A stretch of 48,825 nt of DNA from Deltaproteobacteria bacterium (lineage in GTDB: Bacteria; Desulfobacterota; GWC2-55-46), in assembly GCA_016219015.1 (NCBI GenBank), contig JACRCL010000021.1, positions 1 through 48,825 of the forward strand. Reading direction: 5' to 3'. Under the pieces are notes generated by a model. It made no database searches and had not been told where the DNA came from. It saw only the letters and a program-made list of their open reading frames with translations. Numbering within the stretch: position 1 is the first letter of the stretch; every line of letters begins with the position of its first letter. Below are positions 23,515 to 31,860 of the stretch, piece after piece. The position numbers were made by a program, and so were the translations under genes.

Positions 23515-24321
23515 ATGCTCCCCAGACCCGACCACGACCCCGCCCTTACGGACCTCCTTGAGAAGGTCTATCACGCGAGGGGATGGGATTTCCGGAATTA
23601 CAAGAGGACAAGCCTCATGAGGAGGGTCTCCAAAAGACTGAACGCCCTCAGTGTGGGTTCAATGGGGGAGTACAGCCGTTTCCTTGAGGCGGACCCCTCG
23701 GAATACAACAGGCTCTTCTCCAGCGTGACGATAAAGGTCAGCGAGTTTTTCAGGGAACCGGAGGTCTTCCATTTCCTGTGCAAGCTCCTGAAATCGGATT
23801 ACCGGGATACGGCCGTCAAGGCGTGGTGCTGCGGATGCGCCTTCGGGGAAGAGGCGTACTCCCTGGCCATAACGCTCACGGAATGCCTGGGCGCCGAGGC
23901 CATCAAGAACACAAAGGTATTCGCCACCGACATCGACCCGGAAGCCGTTGAGCAGGCAAGAAGGGCACGGTACAGGGAGGAATCGCTCTGGAACGCGGAC
24001 GCCTCGGTAAGGGGGTCGCATTTTTTCCCCGTCAACGGCGGCGTTTACAAGGTCAAATACGGCATAAGGAACCTCGTGAAATTCGGCGCCCTCGACATAG
24101 TGAGGAACCCGCCGATAGCGAAGGTCCAGATACTTTTTTGCAGGAACCTCTTCATCTATTTCAACAAGACGCTGCAGGAAGACGTCTTCGAGAAGCTCGA
24201 TTACTCGCTCAGGCCCGGAGGGCTGCTTGTCCTCGGAAAGGCCGAGGTGGTGCCCCAGCGATTTTCGTCAAGATACCCCCGCATCGATAAGAGGATAAGC
24301 GTCTACAGAAAGGCGGAGTAG
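23515..24321 (+). CDS. CheR-type protein-glutamate methyltransferase
   Basis: 268 residues from the ATG at 23515, which has GAGGTGAGG just upstream (a TTG at 23494 is less likely). N-terminal CheR helical domain (NYKRTSLMRRVSKRLNAL), then a SAM-dependent methyltransferase fold. SAM motif I reads WCCGCAFGEEAYSLA (usual SxGEEPYSLA); then FATDIDPEAVEQAR, CRNLFIYF and LRPGGLLVLGKAE. It methylates receptor glutamates in classical chemotaxis. Here no cheA, cheW or cheB is near; the next gene starts 5 bp later and is a kinase, suggesting a dedicated partner. Confidence 0.93.
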   Translation: MLPRPDHDPALTDLLEKVYHARGWDFRNYKRTSLMRRVSKRLNALSVGSMGEYSRFLEADPSEYNRLFSSVTIKVSEFFREPEVFHFLCKLLKSDYRDTAVKAWCCGCAFGEEAYSLAITLTECLGAEAIKNTKVFATDIDPEAVEQARRARYREESLWNADASVRGSHFFPVNGGVYKVKYGIRNLVKFGALDIVRNPPIAKVQILFCRNLFIYFNKTLQEDVFEKLDYSLRPGGLLVLGKAEVVPQRFSSRYPRIDKRISVYRKAE

Positions 24322-24326
24322 CCCGG

Positions 24327-27224
24327 ATGATAAGGTTTTTCGCGAACAGGACGATGGGCTTCAAGCTCACCTTCATATTCCTCTCCGTAATACTCCTGCC
24401 GATGCTTGTCCTGGCGTACGCCTCGTACAGGGTCATAGATTCCAAGCTAATGGGGCAGGCGAGGGAAAGGATAGGGATGGGGCTGAAATCCGCATGGACG
24501 GAATACTACGTCCGCGGCGAGCAGATGCGCTACGGCATGCTCCAGGCCGCCTCGGAGGAGGAGATAAAAAACGCCGTGATACGCCGGGACAGGGCGTATT
24601 TAAGGCAGATGATGACGAAGTGGAAGCAGATGAGGCCCTATGTGGACATATGGGCGGTAGTCGATGAAAAGGGGAACGTGATAGCGCGCCTTAACAGCGA
24701 CTCCGCCGGGGATAATTTCACCCTGAACGGCATGGTAAGCGAAGCTATCTCCTCGGCGGAGCCGAAGGTCGCTACCGAGATACTCACGAGGGAGCACCTC
24801 AAGTTTGAGGGCGGATATCTCGCCGGAAACACCCCCGCGCGCGGTCTTCAGGGCGGGGCGGAGGGAGGGGGCCCGGAAGACCGCGGGAGCGGCGCGGACG
24901 TGATGGCCCTTATGGTAGTGACCCCGGTTACCGGCGCGCAAAAGGCCGTGGGCGCGATAATAACGGGGGACGTGCTGAACGGCGACGACCGTATCTCAGA
25001 CATAATAGCCAACAGGATACCCGGGCTCTTCACGACGATATCCTCGAACGGCAGAAGGATATCCACCAACCTCGTGGACAGGAGCGGGCGGAACGTCAGG
25101 GGCACCCGTATCCCGGAGAGCATCATGCAGGGCATCGCGGCCGGGGAGCCGATCTTCGGCGACTGGGCCATATCGGGCCAGGACTTCGTCTCGGTATTCG
25201 AGCCGATAAGGAATTCAGAGGATAAGGTCATAGGCTCCCTCGACGTGGGGATGCCGAAGGAGAACCTTTGGGCGATACAGAGTGAGACCCAGCGGGTCAT
25301 CGCGATAATCACGGTGCTCGGGCTTACGGTTTCTCTGCTGGCCGCGGCCGTCTCCACGTACATGATAACAAGGCCGCTAAAGGTCCTCAAGGACAAGATA
25401 AGCGCATTCGGGGACGGGGATATGTCCGCGAGGATAGACGTCGATAACGGCGCGGGCGACGAGATAAAGACGCTCGCCAGGGCCTTCAACTCGATGATGG
25501 ACGAGGTGGCCAAAAGGGAAGAGGACAAGGGGAGGTACCTGAAGGACATAGAGGAAAAGAACAGGGAGTTCGCCGAGCTTAACGAGGAGCTGAAGATCAC
25601 GAACGAAGAGCTCGAGGTATCCTACGAGGAGACACAGAGCCAGACCGAGGAGCTCCACGCGATAAACGAGGAGCTTAAGCTCCTGAACGAGGACCTTGAC
25701 AGGAAAAACAGCGAGCTCCAGAGGGCGAACAGGAAGATAATCCGCGAAGAGGAGGAGCTCAAGAGGGCGAAGGACAAGCTGCGCTTCATATACGACAGCA
25801 TAAGGGACTATATTCTCCTCGTCGACCTCGAAGGCCGGGTACTGGAGGCCAACAGGCAGTTCATCGAGAGCTTCGGGCAGCGGGGCACGGTAGCCGGCCA
25901 GAAGGTATACAATCTGCTCGGCATGGAGACGGTAAGGGACTGTCCGATAAAAAGGAGCATAGGGACGATGCTGCCCGTGGAGGCCGAGATGGTGACGCCG
26001 GGCGGGAAGGTCCTGGCCTGGCACGCCTACCCGTTCATCGACGGCAGCGAATCGAACAGGGCCGTCGTCTACATAAGGGACATAACCGAACAGAGGCTCC
26101 TCGTGCAGAAGCTCATGCAGAGCGACAAGCTGTCCTCTTTGGGCGAGCTGGTCTCGGGCGTGGCGCACGAGCTCAACAACCCGCTTACGGGCATCACGTG
26201 CTTCTCCGAGCTCCTTATGAGCGAGCCCCTGGGCGAGTACGTGAAGACCAGGCTCAAGAAGATAAACGAGGCCTCGCACAGGTGCAAGAAGATAATAGAC
26301 AACCTGCTTACCTTCTCGAGGTGGAAGCACCCGGAGAAGAGGTACGAGGACGTGAACAAGGTGATAAGGAAGAGCCTGGACCTGAGGTCGTACCAGCTGA
26401 ACGTCGACAACATAGTGGTCGAGCTCGCCCTGGACGAAAACATCCCGCGCACCATGCTCGACGAGAGCCAGATACTGCAGGTCTTCCTGAACCTCGCGAA
26501 CAACGCGAGCGACGCCATAAAGGAGAAGGGCGGAGACGGCAGGATAAAGATAAGCAGCGCTCAATCGGGCGGCAGGCTCGTCATAAAGTTCGAGGACACC
26601 GGCAAAGGCATCCCGGATGACATGATGACCAGGATATTCGACCCTTTCTTTACGACCAAGGGCGTTGGAAAGGGCACGGGGCTGGGCTTAAGCATCTCCT
26701 ACGGGATAATAAACGAGCACGGCGGGACCATCTACGCGTCGAGCGCGGAGGGGGCCGGCAGCACGTTCGTCGTCGAACTGCCGGTGCTCGAAGAGGCTGC
26801 CCTTGAAGAGGGCAAGGAGGATAAGCCGGAGGGCAGTCTCATGAAGGGCAGGGCGGACCTCCGCGCCCTAATCCTCGACGACGAGCAGATAATACTGGAC
26901 CTGCTTAACGACGCCCTCTGCAATTTCGGCTTCCTCGTGGAGAGAGCCGGATCAGGGGATGAGGCCCTGAAAAAGCTCGGGGAGAAAGACTACGACCTTA
27001 TCATAAGCGATATCAGGATGCCCGGCATGGACGGGAAGACCTTCTACGGGGAGGTCCGCAGGACCAGGCCGGACGCGCAAAAGAAGATAATCTTCATCTC
27101 CGGCGACAGCGCCAGCAAGGAAACGCAGGAGTTTTTGAAGGGAGCCGGAAACGTATCGCTTAAAAAGCCCTTCACCGTCGAGGAGCTGAACGAGGCGGTC
27201 TCAAGGCTTGTTTTCAGCGCCTGA
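24327..27224 (+). CDS. Membrane hybrid sensor histidine kinase (Cache-like/HAMP/coiled-coil/PAS/HisKA/HATPase/REC)
   Basis: 965 residues. TM1 about 10-32, a periplasmic sensor about 33-330 that looks double-Cache-like, TM2 (VIAIITVLGLTVSLLAAAV), HAMP (TRPLKVLKDKISAFGDGD), a long coiled coil (ELNEELKITNEELEVSYEE), PAS (about 490-600), H-box SGVAHELNNPLTG (His about 615), N box NLANNASDAI, DTGKGIPDD and GTGLGLSIS, then a REC domain with phosphoacceptor in LIISDIRMPGMDG. The coiled-coil sequence is of the type that joins CheR to PAS in CheB-CheR-PAS fusions. It is coupled to the upstream cheR. Confidence 0.94.
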   Translation: MIRFFANRTMGFKLTFIFLSVILLPMLVLAYASYRVIDSKLMGQARERIGMGLKSAWTEYYVRGEQMRYGMLQAASEEEIKNAVIRRDRAYLRQMMTKWKQMRPYVDIWAVVDEKGNVIARLNSDSAGDNFTLNGMVSEAISSAEPKVATEILTREHLKFEGGYLAGNTPARGLQGGAEGGGPEDRGSGADVMALMVVTPVTGAQKAVGAIITGDVLNGDDRISDIIANRIPGLFTTISSNGRRISTNLVDRSGRNVRGTRIPESIMQGIAAGEPIFGDWAISGQDFVSVFEPIRNSEDKVIGSLDVGMPKENLWAIQSETQRVIAIITVLGLTVSLLAAAVSTYMITRPLKVLKDKISAFGDGDMSARIDVDNGAGDEIKTLARAFNSMMDEVAKREEDKGRYLKDIEEKNREFAELNEELKITNEELEVSYEETQSQTEELHAINEELKLLNEDLDRKNSELQRANRKIIREEEELKRAKDKLRFIYDSIRDYILLVDLEGRVLEANRQFIESFGQRGTVAGQKVYNLLGMETVRDCPIKRSIGTMLPVEAEMVTPGGKVLAWHAYPFIDGSESNRAVVYIRDITEQRLLVQKLMQSDKLSSLGELVSGVAHELNNPLTGITCFSELLMSEPLGEYVKTRLKKINEASHRCKKIIDNLLTFSRWKHPEKRYEDVNKVIRKSLDLRSYQLNVDNIVVELALDENIPRTMLDESQILQVFLNLANNASDAIKEKGGDGRIKISSAQSGGRLVIKFEDTGKGIPDDMMTRIFDPFFTTKGVGKGTGLGLSISYGIINEHGGTIYASSAEGAGSTFVVELPVLEEAALEEGKEDKPEGSLMKGRADLRALILDDEQIILDLLNDALCNFGFLVERAGSGDEALKKLGEKDYDLIISDIRMPGMDGKTFYGEVRRTRPDAQKKIIFISGDSASKETQEFLKGAGNVSLKKPFTVEELNEAVSRLVFSA

Positions 27225-27280
27225 CGCGGAATTGAGTTATAATAATCGAAAGGAATATGGTCTTTTGTGGAGGCGCCCGA

Positions 27281-27688
27281 ATGAGAAAAGTCCTGCTGGC
27301 CGCAGCCCCTGTTGTGCTGCTCGTACTGGCGGCCGCGGCGTTCGCGATAACCAACGAAGAGGTCCCCAGGATAACGGTACAGGAACTGAAGGCCCGGCTC
27401 GACAGGGGCGAGGGCATAACGGTAGTCGACGTCCGCTCCCCCGGCTCGTACAATTCGAGCAAGGTCAGGATAAAGGGGGCCATAAGGATATCGCCTGAAG
27501 AGATAAGGCCGAGGGCGTACGAACTCCCCATGGGAAAAGAGATAGTCTTGTACTGCACGTGACCCGATGAGGCCACGAGCGCCCGTGCGGCGATCATATT
27601 GATGGAAAAAGGGTTTCAGAGGGTAAGGGCAATAAAAGGAGGGTTCGAGGCGTGGGTAAAGGCAGGTTATCCGCTCGAACCTAAATAA
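27281..27688 (+). CDS. Periplasmic rhodanese selenoprotein (in-frame TGA = Sec94)
   Basis: The ATG at 27281 (GGAGG upstream) starts a signal peptide (MRKVLLAAAPVVLLVLAAAA) and a rhodanese domain: ITVQELKARLDRGEGITVVDVRSPGSY, then IVLYCT followed by TGA (27560-27562). In the same frame the sequence continues PDEATSARAAIILMEKGFQR and IKGGFEAWVKAGYPLEP to a TAA at 27686. The TGA takes the place of the catalytic cysteine of the YCxCPxE-type loop, and everything after it is ordinary rhodanese. Reading TGA as selenocysteine gives 135 residues. A bSECIS-like hairpin follows. Translation stopping at TGA would leave no active site. Confidence 0.9.
27566..27595 (+). promoter_or_regulatory. Putative bacterial SECIS hairpin of the rhodanese mRNA
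   Basis: Directly after the TGA, GCCACG (27572-27577) pairs with CGT and GGC (27584-27586, 27589-27591, GC bulge), closing a six-base loop AGCGCC with G in second position. GAT/ATC (27566-27568, 27593-27595) can extend it. The loop begins 15 bases after the TGA, in the range expected for SelB-bound bSECIS elements. Pairing was assessed by eye. Confidence 0.6.
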
Positions 27689-27714
27689 GGAAAGGCCCCT
27701 AAAGGGGCCTTTCC
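27689..27714. terminator. Terminator hairpin after the rhodanese
   Basis: GGAAAGGCCCC and GGGGCCTTTCC form a perfect 11-bp stem with a four-base loop, right after the TAA stop at 27688. Its position supports the TAA, not the TGA, as the true end of the gene. The T-run is weak (AATTT). Confidence 0.75.
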
Positions 27715-27750
27715 AATTTACAGGTACGGCAACCCTTAGCATTAAATAAA

Positions 27751-27892
27751 GGCTACCTCTAAAAATTGTTCTTTTTCCTGATCTCTGTGTCAGGGCGAAA
27801 ATAAAAATGCTCACATATTATCATATATGCTCCGCTTTTTATTTCCGCCCTTCCTTGACCTCAGAAAAAATATCTAATTTTTAGAGGTAGCC
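27751..27892 (+). mobile_element. MITE-like element, copy C
   Basis: 142 bp with perfect terminal inverted repeats GGCTACCTCTAAAAATT and AATTTTTAGAGGTAGCC, flanked by TAAA on each side (4-bp target duplication). It is the most intact copy; the interior matches copies A and B. It lies between the rhodanese terminator and a family-1 REP repeat. Confidence 0.9.
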
Positions 27893-27900
27893 TAAAACCT

Positions 27901-28052
27901 TTAGGAACCTCTGATTAATTCGCAACAGCATGTCATTCTGAGCGTGTGAGCCGAAGCCCTGAGCGAAGTGAAGGGGAAGAATCTCGTAGTATGCAAATCA
28001 GCAAGTTACGAGATCCTTCGGTCGCTCCGCTCCCTCAGAATGACAGGAAGAC
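27901..28052. repeat. REP/BIME-like repeat, family 1 (right end missing)
   Basis: Starts with the same CTCTGATTAATT end as the copy at 18211 and keeps both inner half-palindromes (GTCATTCTGAGCGTGTGAGC and TTCGGTCGCTCCGCTCCCTC), but the right terminal arm is absent. No gene is seen between 27689 and 28163. Confidence 0.8.
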
Positions 28053-28163
28053 AGATATTTACTTTTGTTGCAGGTAGATGTATAAAGGGGGCCTTACACG
28101 GCCCTCTTTATACGCGCAATTTTATGAAAAATTGCCCATTCAAGGTTTTGCATGGTGACGTCC

Positions 28164-29588
28164 ATGAGCAAACGCCTCAATAACCTCCCGCTCCCCATAC
28201 TGCTGGTCGATGACGAGCCGCAGATATTGAAGGGCTTCACGGTCATGCTCAAGAGCATGGGCGTCAAGCAGGTGATCCCTGTCGAGGACAGCAGGAAGGT
28301 GATGAAGCTCCTTGCGGAGCATGACGCGGCCGCGGCCGTGCTCGACCTCTCCATGCCGTACCTTTCGGGCATAGAGCTCCTTACGGAGATAAACAACCTC
28401 TACCCCCATGTCCCGGTAATAATAATGACGGCGGTCAACGAAATCGAAACGGCCGTTGAGTGCATGAAGGCCGGGGCGTTCGATTACCTCGTAAAACCCA
28501 TAGAGAGGAGCAGGTTCGAGGCTACCATCAGGAGGGCAATCGAGTTTTTCACCTTGAGGAGCGAGGCGGCCTCCCTGAAGCAGAGGCTGCTGCTGGGCCA
28601 GGTCGAGAACGAGGAGGCATTCTCTTCCATAATCACGATAGACAGGAAGATGAGGGCCATATTCCAGTACGTCGAGGTGATAGCGGTGACCCAGCAGCCG
28701 GTCCTCATAATCGGGGAGACAGGCGTGGGAAAGGAGCTGTTCGCCAAGGCCGTACACGACATAAGCGGCAGGAAGGGCAGGTTCGTGGCCGTGAACGTGG
28801 CGGGCCTCGACGACACCATGTTCTCGGACACCCTCTTCGGCCACAAGAAGGGCGCGTACACGGGCGCGGAAGAGGCGCGCGACGGGCTCATCTCCCAGGC
28901 CGCGGGCGGGACGCTCTTCCTGGACGAGATAGGCGACACCAACGAGTCATCCCAGGTGAAGCTCCTGCGCCTGCTGCAGGAGCAGAAGTACTACCCGCTC
29001 GGCTCGGACGTGCCAAAGCAGAGCGACGTGAGGATAGTGGTGGCTACCAACCAGGACCTCCAAAAGCTCATAGCCGAGGGGAGGTTCAGGAAAGACCTCT
29101 ACTACAGGCTCCGGGCGCACCAGATAAACATACCGCCGCTCAGGGAGCGCAGGGCGGACATACCGCTGCTCCTGAACAGCTTCCTTGTGCAGGCCGCGGT
29201 ATCGATGAAGAAGAAAAAGCCGACCCCTCCGCCGGAGCTTGTGACGCTCATGTCCACGTACAATTTTCCGGGCAACATCCGGGAGATGCAGTCGATGGTA
29301 TTCGACGCCGTGGCCCGGCATAAGGGAGGGGTGCTCTCCATGGACAGCTTCAAGGACATAATCGGGCGCGAAAGGTCTTCGATAAAGGCGGCCGCCGCGC
29401 TGGCAAAGGAAGAAACGCCCGCCTACGGAGGCGAGGACTTCCCGACGCTCAAGGAGTCGGAGAACTCCCTCATAAAAAGGGCGCTCGAGCTGGCCGGAGG
29501 CAACCAGGGCATAGCCGCTTCCCTGCTCGGGTTGACGCGCCAGGCGCTCAACAAACGCCTCAACAGGAGAAAGCAAGAGGAGGGCTGA
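28164..29588 (+). CDS. Sigma-54-dependent response regulator (REC-AAA+-Fis HTH)
   Basis: 474 residues from the ATG at 28164 (GGTGA upstream; an ATG at 28152 is in frame). REC domain (ILLVDDEPQ, phosphoacceptor AVLDLSMP, switch MTAVNE, KPIE), AAA+ ATPase with Walker A IIGETGVGKE (about residue 183), sigma-54 contact loop GAYTGA (GAFTGA variant), Walker B GGTLFLDEIGD and arginine-finger region, then a Fis-type HTH (GGNQGIAASLLGLTRQALNK). It activates sigma-54 RNA polymerase when phosphorylated. A sigma-54 promoter lies 175 bp downstream, and the kinase at 24327 is a candidate partner. Confidence 0.96.
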   Translation: MSKRLNNLPLPILLVDDEPQILKGFTVMLKSMGVKQVIPVEDSRKVMKLLAEHDAAAAVLDLSMPYLSGIELLTEINNLYPHVPVIIMTAVNEIETAVECMKAGAFDYLVKPIERSRFEATIRRAIEFFTLRSEAASLKQRLLLGQVENEEAFSSIITIDRKMRAIFQYVEVIAVTQQPVLIIGETGVGKELFAKAVHDISGRKGRFVAVNVAGLDDTMFSDTLFGHKKGAYTGAEEARDGLISQAAGGTLFLDEIGDTNESSQVKLLRLLQEQKYYPLGSDVPKQSDVRIVVATNQDLQKLIAEGRFRKDLYYRLRAHQINIPPLRERRADIPLLLNSFLVQAAVSMKKKKPTPPPELVTLMSTYNFPGNIREMQSMVFDAVARHKGGVLSMDSFKDIIGRERSSIKAAAALAKEETPAYGGEDFPTLKESENSLIKRALELAGGNQGIAASLLGLTRQALNKRLNRRKQEEG

Positions 29589-29975
29589 GACCTTTTTTGC
29601 TGCTGAAAGCTTTTTTGCTGCGCGTTGGAATCCTTTCATTCATGCCGTTTCGCCCCCCTTTTGTTCGCCCCCTTTGAAAAGCGTCGCACCCCTTGAGGGC
29701 GTCCCGGAGGTTTGTTCCTCTCCTTTTCCCGCTAAACCACGGCAAATTTTTCCCGCCTTCCCTTGGCACGCTTCCTGCACTTTCACCATGCATGCTTTGC
29801 TTCGACCTGAATAGCTGGAAGGAAGCCCTTTCATGGATGTTCAAGGTTATCTGCGAAGGCAAACTACCCATTCATTTTAGAAGCTGAACGCGAGCGCTTT
29901 ATTCCGGGGCTGTCCCTTCCCAAGCAAAAGGGGTCGTAAGAGCGATTTTACCGTTTTAAAGGGAGCGGGGGAAAA
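29589..29975. other. Regulatory intergenic region (29589-29975)
   Basis: A 387 bp gap without a convincing gene. It holds a sigma-54 promoter at 29763-29779. Downstream of it is a leader of roughly 185 bases to the next ATG, long enough for activator-independent control (RNA structure or small peptide), though none is clearly identified. Enhancer sites for the activator would be expected in 29600-29750 but were not recognised. Confidence 0.6.
29763..29779 (+). promoter_or_regulatory. Sigma-54 (-24/-12) promoter
   Basis: TTGGCACGCTTCCTGCA: the -24 block TGGCACG is perfect, and the GC of the -12 block (CTGCA for TTGCA) lies at the exact consensus spacing. It points at the REC-PilZ, RpoS-like, NarL-like operon and lies just after a gene for a sigma-54 activator. 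Confidence 0.8.
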
Positions 29976-30701
29976 ATGTCAGGAAAGATAAGCGGCAGGA
30001 TACTTGTCGTGGATGACGACGAATCGATAAGGGCGCTCTGCAGGGAGGTCCTCACAGTGGCGGGGTACGAGGTCGATACCGCCGCCCACGGCGCGGACGG
30101 GCTGTCGATGCTGAAGTCCGGCTACGGCCTCGTGATCTCGGACGTGAACATGCCGGAGGTCGGCGGGCTCGAGCTGTACTCGTCGGCGCTCCGCGAGCAC
30201 CCGCAGATGAAGGACAGGTTCCTTTTCATGACGGGCGACTGCTCGAAACTGAGGCCTATAGCCTCGAAGGACCTGAAGTGCCTTCTAAAGCCGTTCAGGA
30301 TCTCGGAGCTCCTCGGCACGGTCGATACGATCATGACCAGGTCGATCGAGGGGCGCGGGAGGGACGAGCGGGGCAAAAGGCTGGAGGAGAGGTTCGAGGC
30401 GCACATCGAGTGCGACATCATCGACGGCGGGGAGGACGGGCGGGAGTTCCTCGCGGCGCGCGCCCTGAACGTCTCCCGCCACGGGGTCAGGGTCTCATAC
30501 GAAGGCGCGGCCCTTAAATCAAGGGACGTGAGCGTATTTATGAGCATCAGCCGTCTGAGCCTCCACAGGACCGCGGAGGTGGTCTGGTCAAGGAGGCTCC
30601 CGAACGGGTCGTGCGCCTGCGGGCTTAAACTGAACGAGCCCGTGCCGGCCTCCCAGCTCATAATCTTAAACCGCAGGCAAAAGGCTTCGGCCAAATCTTA
30701 A
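29976..30701 (+). CDS. REC-PilZ response regulator, predicted cyclic-di-GMP-binding
   Basis: 241 residues. REC domain (ILVVDDDES, LVISDVNMPEVGG, LFMTGD, LLKPF) joined by a basic linker to a PilZ-like domain. PilZ signs are RLEER (RxxxR) and NVSRHG (N/D-x-S-x-x-G), which in canonical PilZ proteins bind cyclic-di-GMP, then the beta-barrel end EVVWSRRLPNGSCACGLKL. The protein could integrate phosphorylation and cyclic-di-GMP. It is first after the sigma-54 promoter and 19 bp upstream of the sigma factor gene. Confidence 0.88.
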   Translation: MSGKISGRILVVDDDESIRALCREVLTVAGYEVDTAAHGADGLSMLKSGYGLVISDVNMPEVGGLELYSSALREHPQMKDRFLFMTGDCSKLRPIASKDLKCLLKPFRISELLGTVDTIMTRSIEGRGRDERGKRLEERFEAHIECDIIDGGEDGREFLAARALNVSRHGVRVSYEGAALKSRDVSVFMSISRLSLHRTAEVVWSRRLPNGSCACGLKLNEPVPASQLIILNRRQKASAKS

Positions 30702-30720
30702 AATCTTCAAGGAGGTTCCA

Positions 30721-31824
30721 ATGCCCAGGGAAAAAGCCAGAAAAAGGTACATAGGTTTCGGCAAGGAGGAGAAGGAGCAGACCTTCGTGCCGGTAAAAAA
30801 ACTCCCCTCGTCCGACTCAGCGCAGCCGAGGTGGCCGCTGCCGTTCCGCTCATCCGGCAGGAAACCAATGGCGCAGCCTGACGCCTCCCCTGAAGATAAG
30901 GCGAAGACCCTGGCCAAGGCTTCTCCGGCCCCGGAGGCTGAAATGCCCAAAAGGCGCGGGAGGAAGAAGGAGGACAGGGAGGGCAGGGAGAACGCCGCCA
31001 CCGATTCGGTAAAGGTCTACTTCAGCGGGATAAAGAAGTTCAACCTCCTCACCTCCGATGATGAGAAGTACCTCGCCAGGAAGATAGCGAGAGGGGACAC
31101 TGTGTCGAGGAGGAAGATGATAGAGGCGAACCTGAGGCTCGTGGTGAACATAGCCAAGAGGTACCTTAACAGGGGGCTGCCGCTTCAGGACCTCATCGAG
31201 GAGGGCAACATCGGGCTCATAAAATCCGTCGAGAGGTTCAAGGCCACCAAGGGGTGCAAGTTCTCCACGTACTCAACGTACTGGATAAAGCAGGCGATAG
31301 AGCGGGCCATAGCCAACCAGTCATCGATAGTGAGGCTCCCCATACACGTCACGGCCGACATATCGAGGCTTTCGCGGGCCAACCGCGAGCTTACGAGGTC
31401 GTTGAAGAGGGAGCCGAGCCTCGGGGAGCTTTCGGAAAAGACCGGGCTTTCCGGCAGGTACGTGAAAAAGCTCAATGCCATAAGCAAGAAGAGCTATTCG
31501 CTCGATGCGAGCTTCCCGGACGACACGGACCAGTCGCTCCTCGACAGGCTCGAAGACGACAGGTTCCCGACCCCCATGGACCTCATCGACGAGTCCCGGA
31601 GGGTGGACAGGATAAACGGCTGGCTCGGGATGCTCGACGACAACGAGAGGACGATAATAAGGCTCAGGTTCGGGCTCGACGAGGACGAGCCGCAGACTCT
31701 CGAGTCCATCGGGAGGTCTTTCGGGGTCACGAGGGAGAGGGTGCGCCAGATAGAGGTGAAGGCGCTCGATAAGCTCAAAAAGATAATAAGGCAGTCCGAT
31801 ATCACGTCCTTTGACTCCATATAG
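30721..31824 (+). CDS. Group 2 sigma-70 factor, RpoS-like
   Basis: 367 residues; AAGGAGG before the ATG. A basic, low-complexity N-terminus (about 90 residues, includes KRRGRKKE) precedes sigma regions 1.2 (VKVYFSGIKKFNLLTSDDE), 2 (MIEANLRLVVNIAKRYLNRG, DLIEEGNIGLI, FSTYSTYWIKQAIERAI), 3 and 4 (LRFGLDEDEPQTLESIG, GVTRERVRQIEVKALDKL). The lack of a large region 1.1 and the short length fit a group 2, RpoS-like factor rather than RpoD. Its place behind a sigma-54 promoter suggests conditional expression. Confidence 0.93.
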   Translation: MPREKARKRYIGFGKEEKEQTFVPVKKLPSSDSAQPRWPLPFRSSGRKPMAQPDASPEDKAKTLAKASPAPEAEMPKRRGRKKEDREGRENAATDSVKVYFSGIKKFNLLTSDDEKYLARKIARGDTVSRRKMIEANLRLVVNIAKRYLNRGLPLQDLIEEGNIGLIKSVERFKATKGCKFSTYSTYWIKQAIERAIANQSSIVRLPIHVTADISRLSRANRELTRSLKREPSLGELSEKTGLSGRYVKKLNAISKKSYSLDASFPDDTDQSLLDRLEDDRFPTPMDLIDESRRVDRINGWLGMLDDNERTIIRLRFGLDEDEPQTLESIGRSFGVTRERVRQIEVKALDKLKKIIRQSDITSFDSI

Positions 31825-31860
31825 GATGGCCAGCCTTCAGGGGCGAGGGAAGGGGGATCT

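Noticed and set aside
29795-29890. Short open frame of 31 codons in the leader after the sigma-54 promoter
   Set aside because: No ribosome-binding site, no recognisable features and no conservation evidence; length is compatible with chance.
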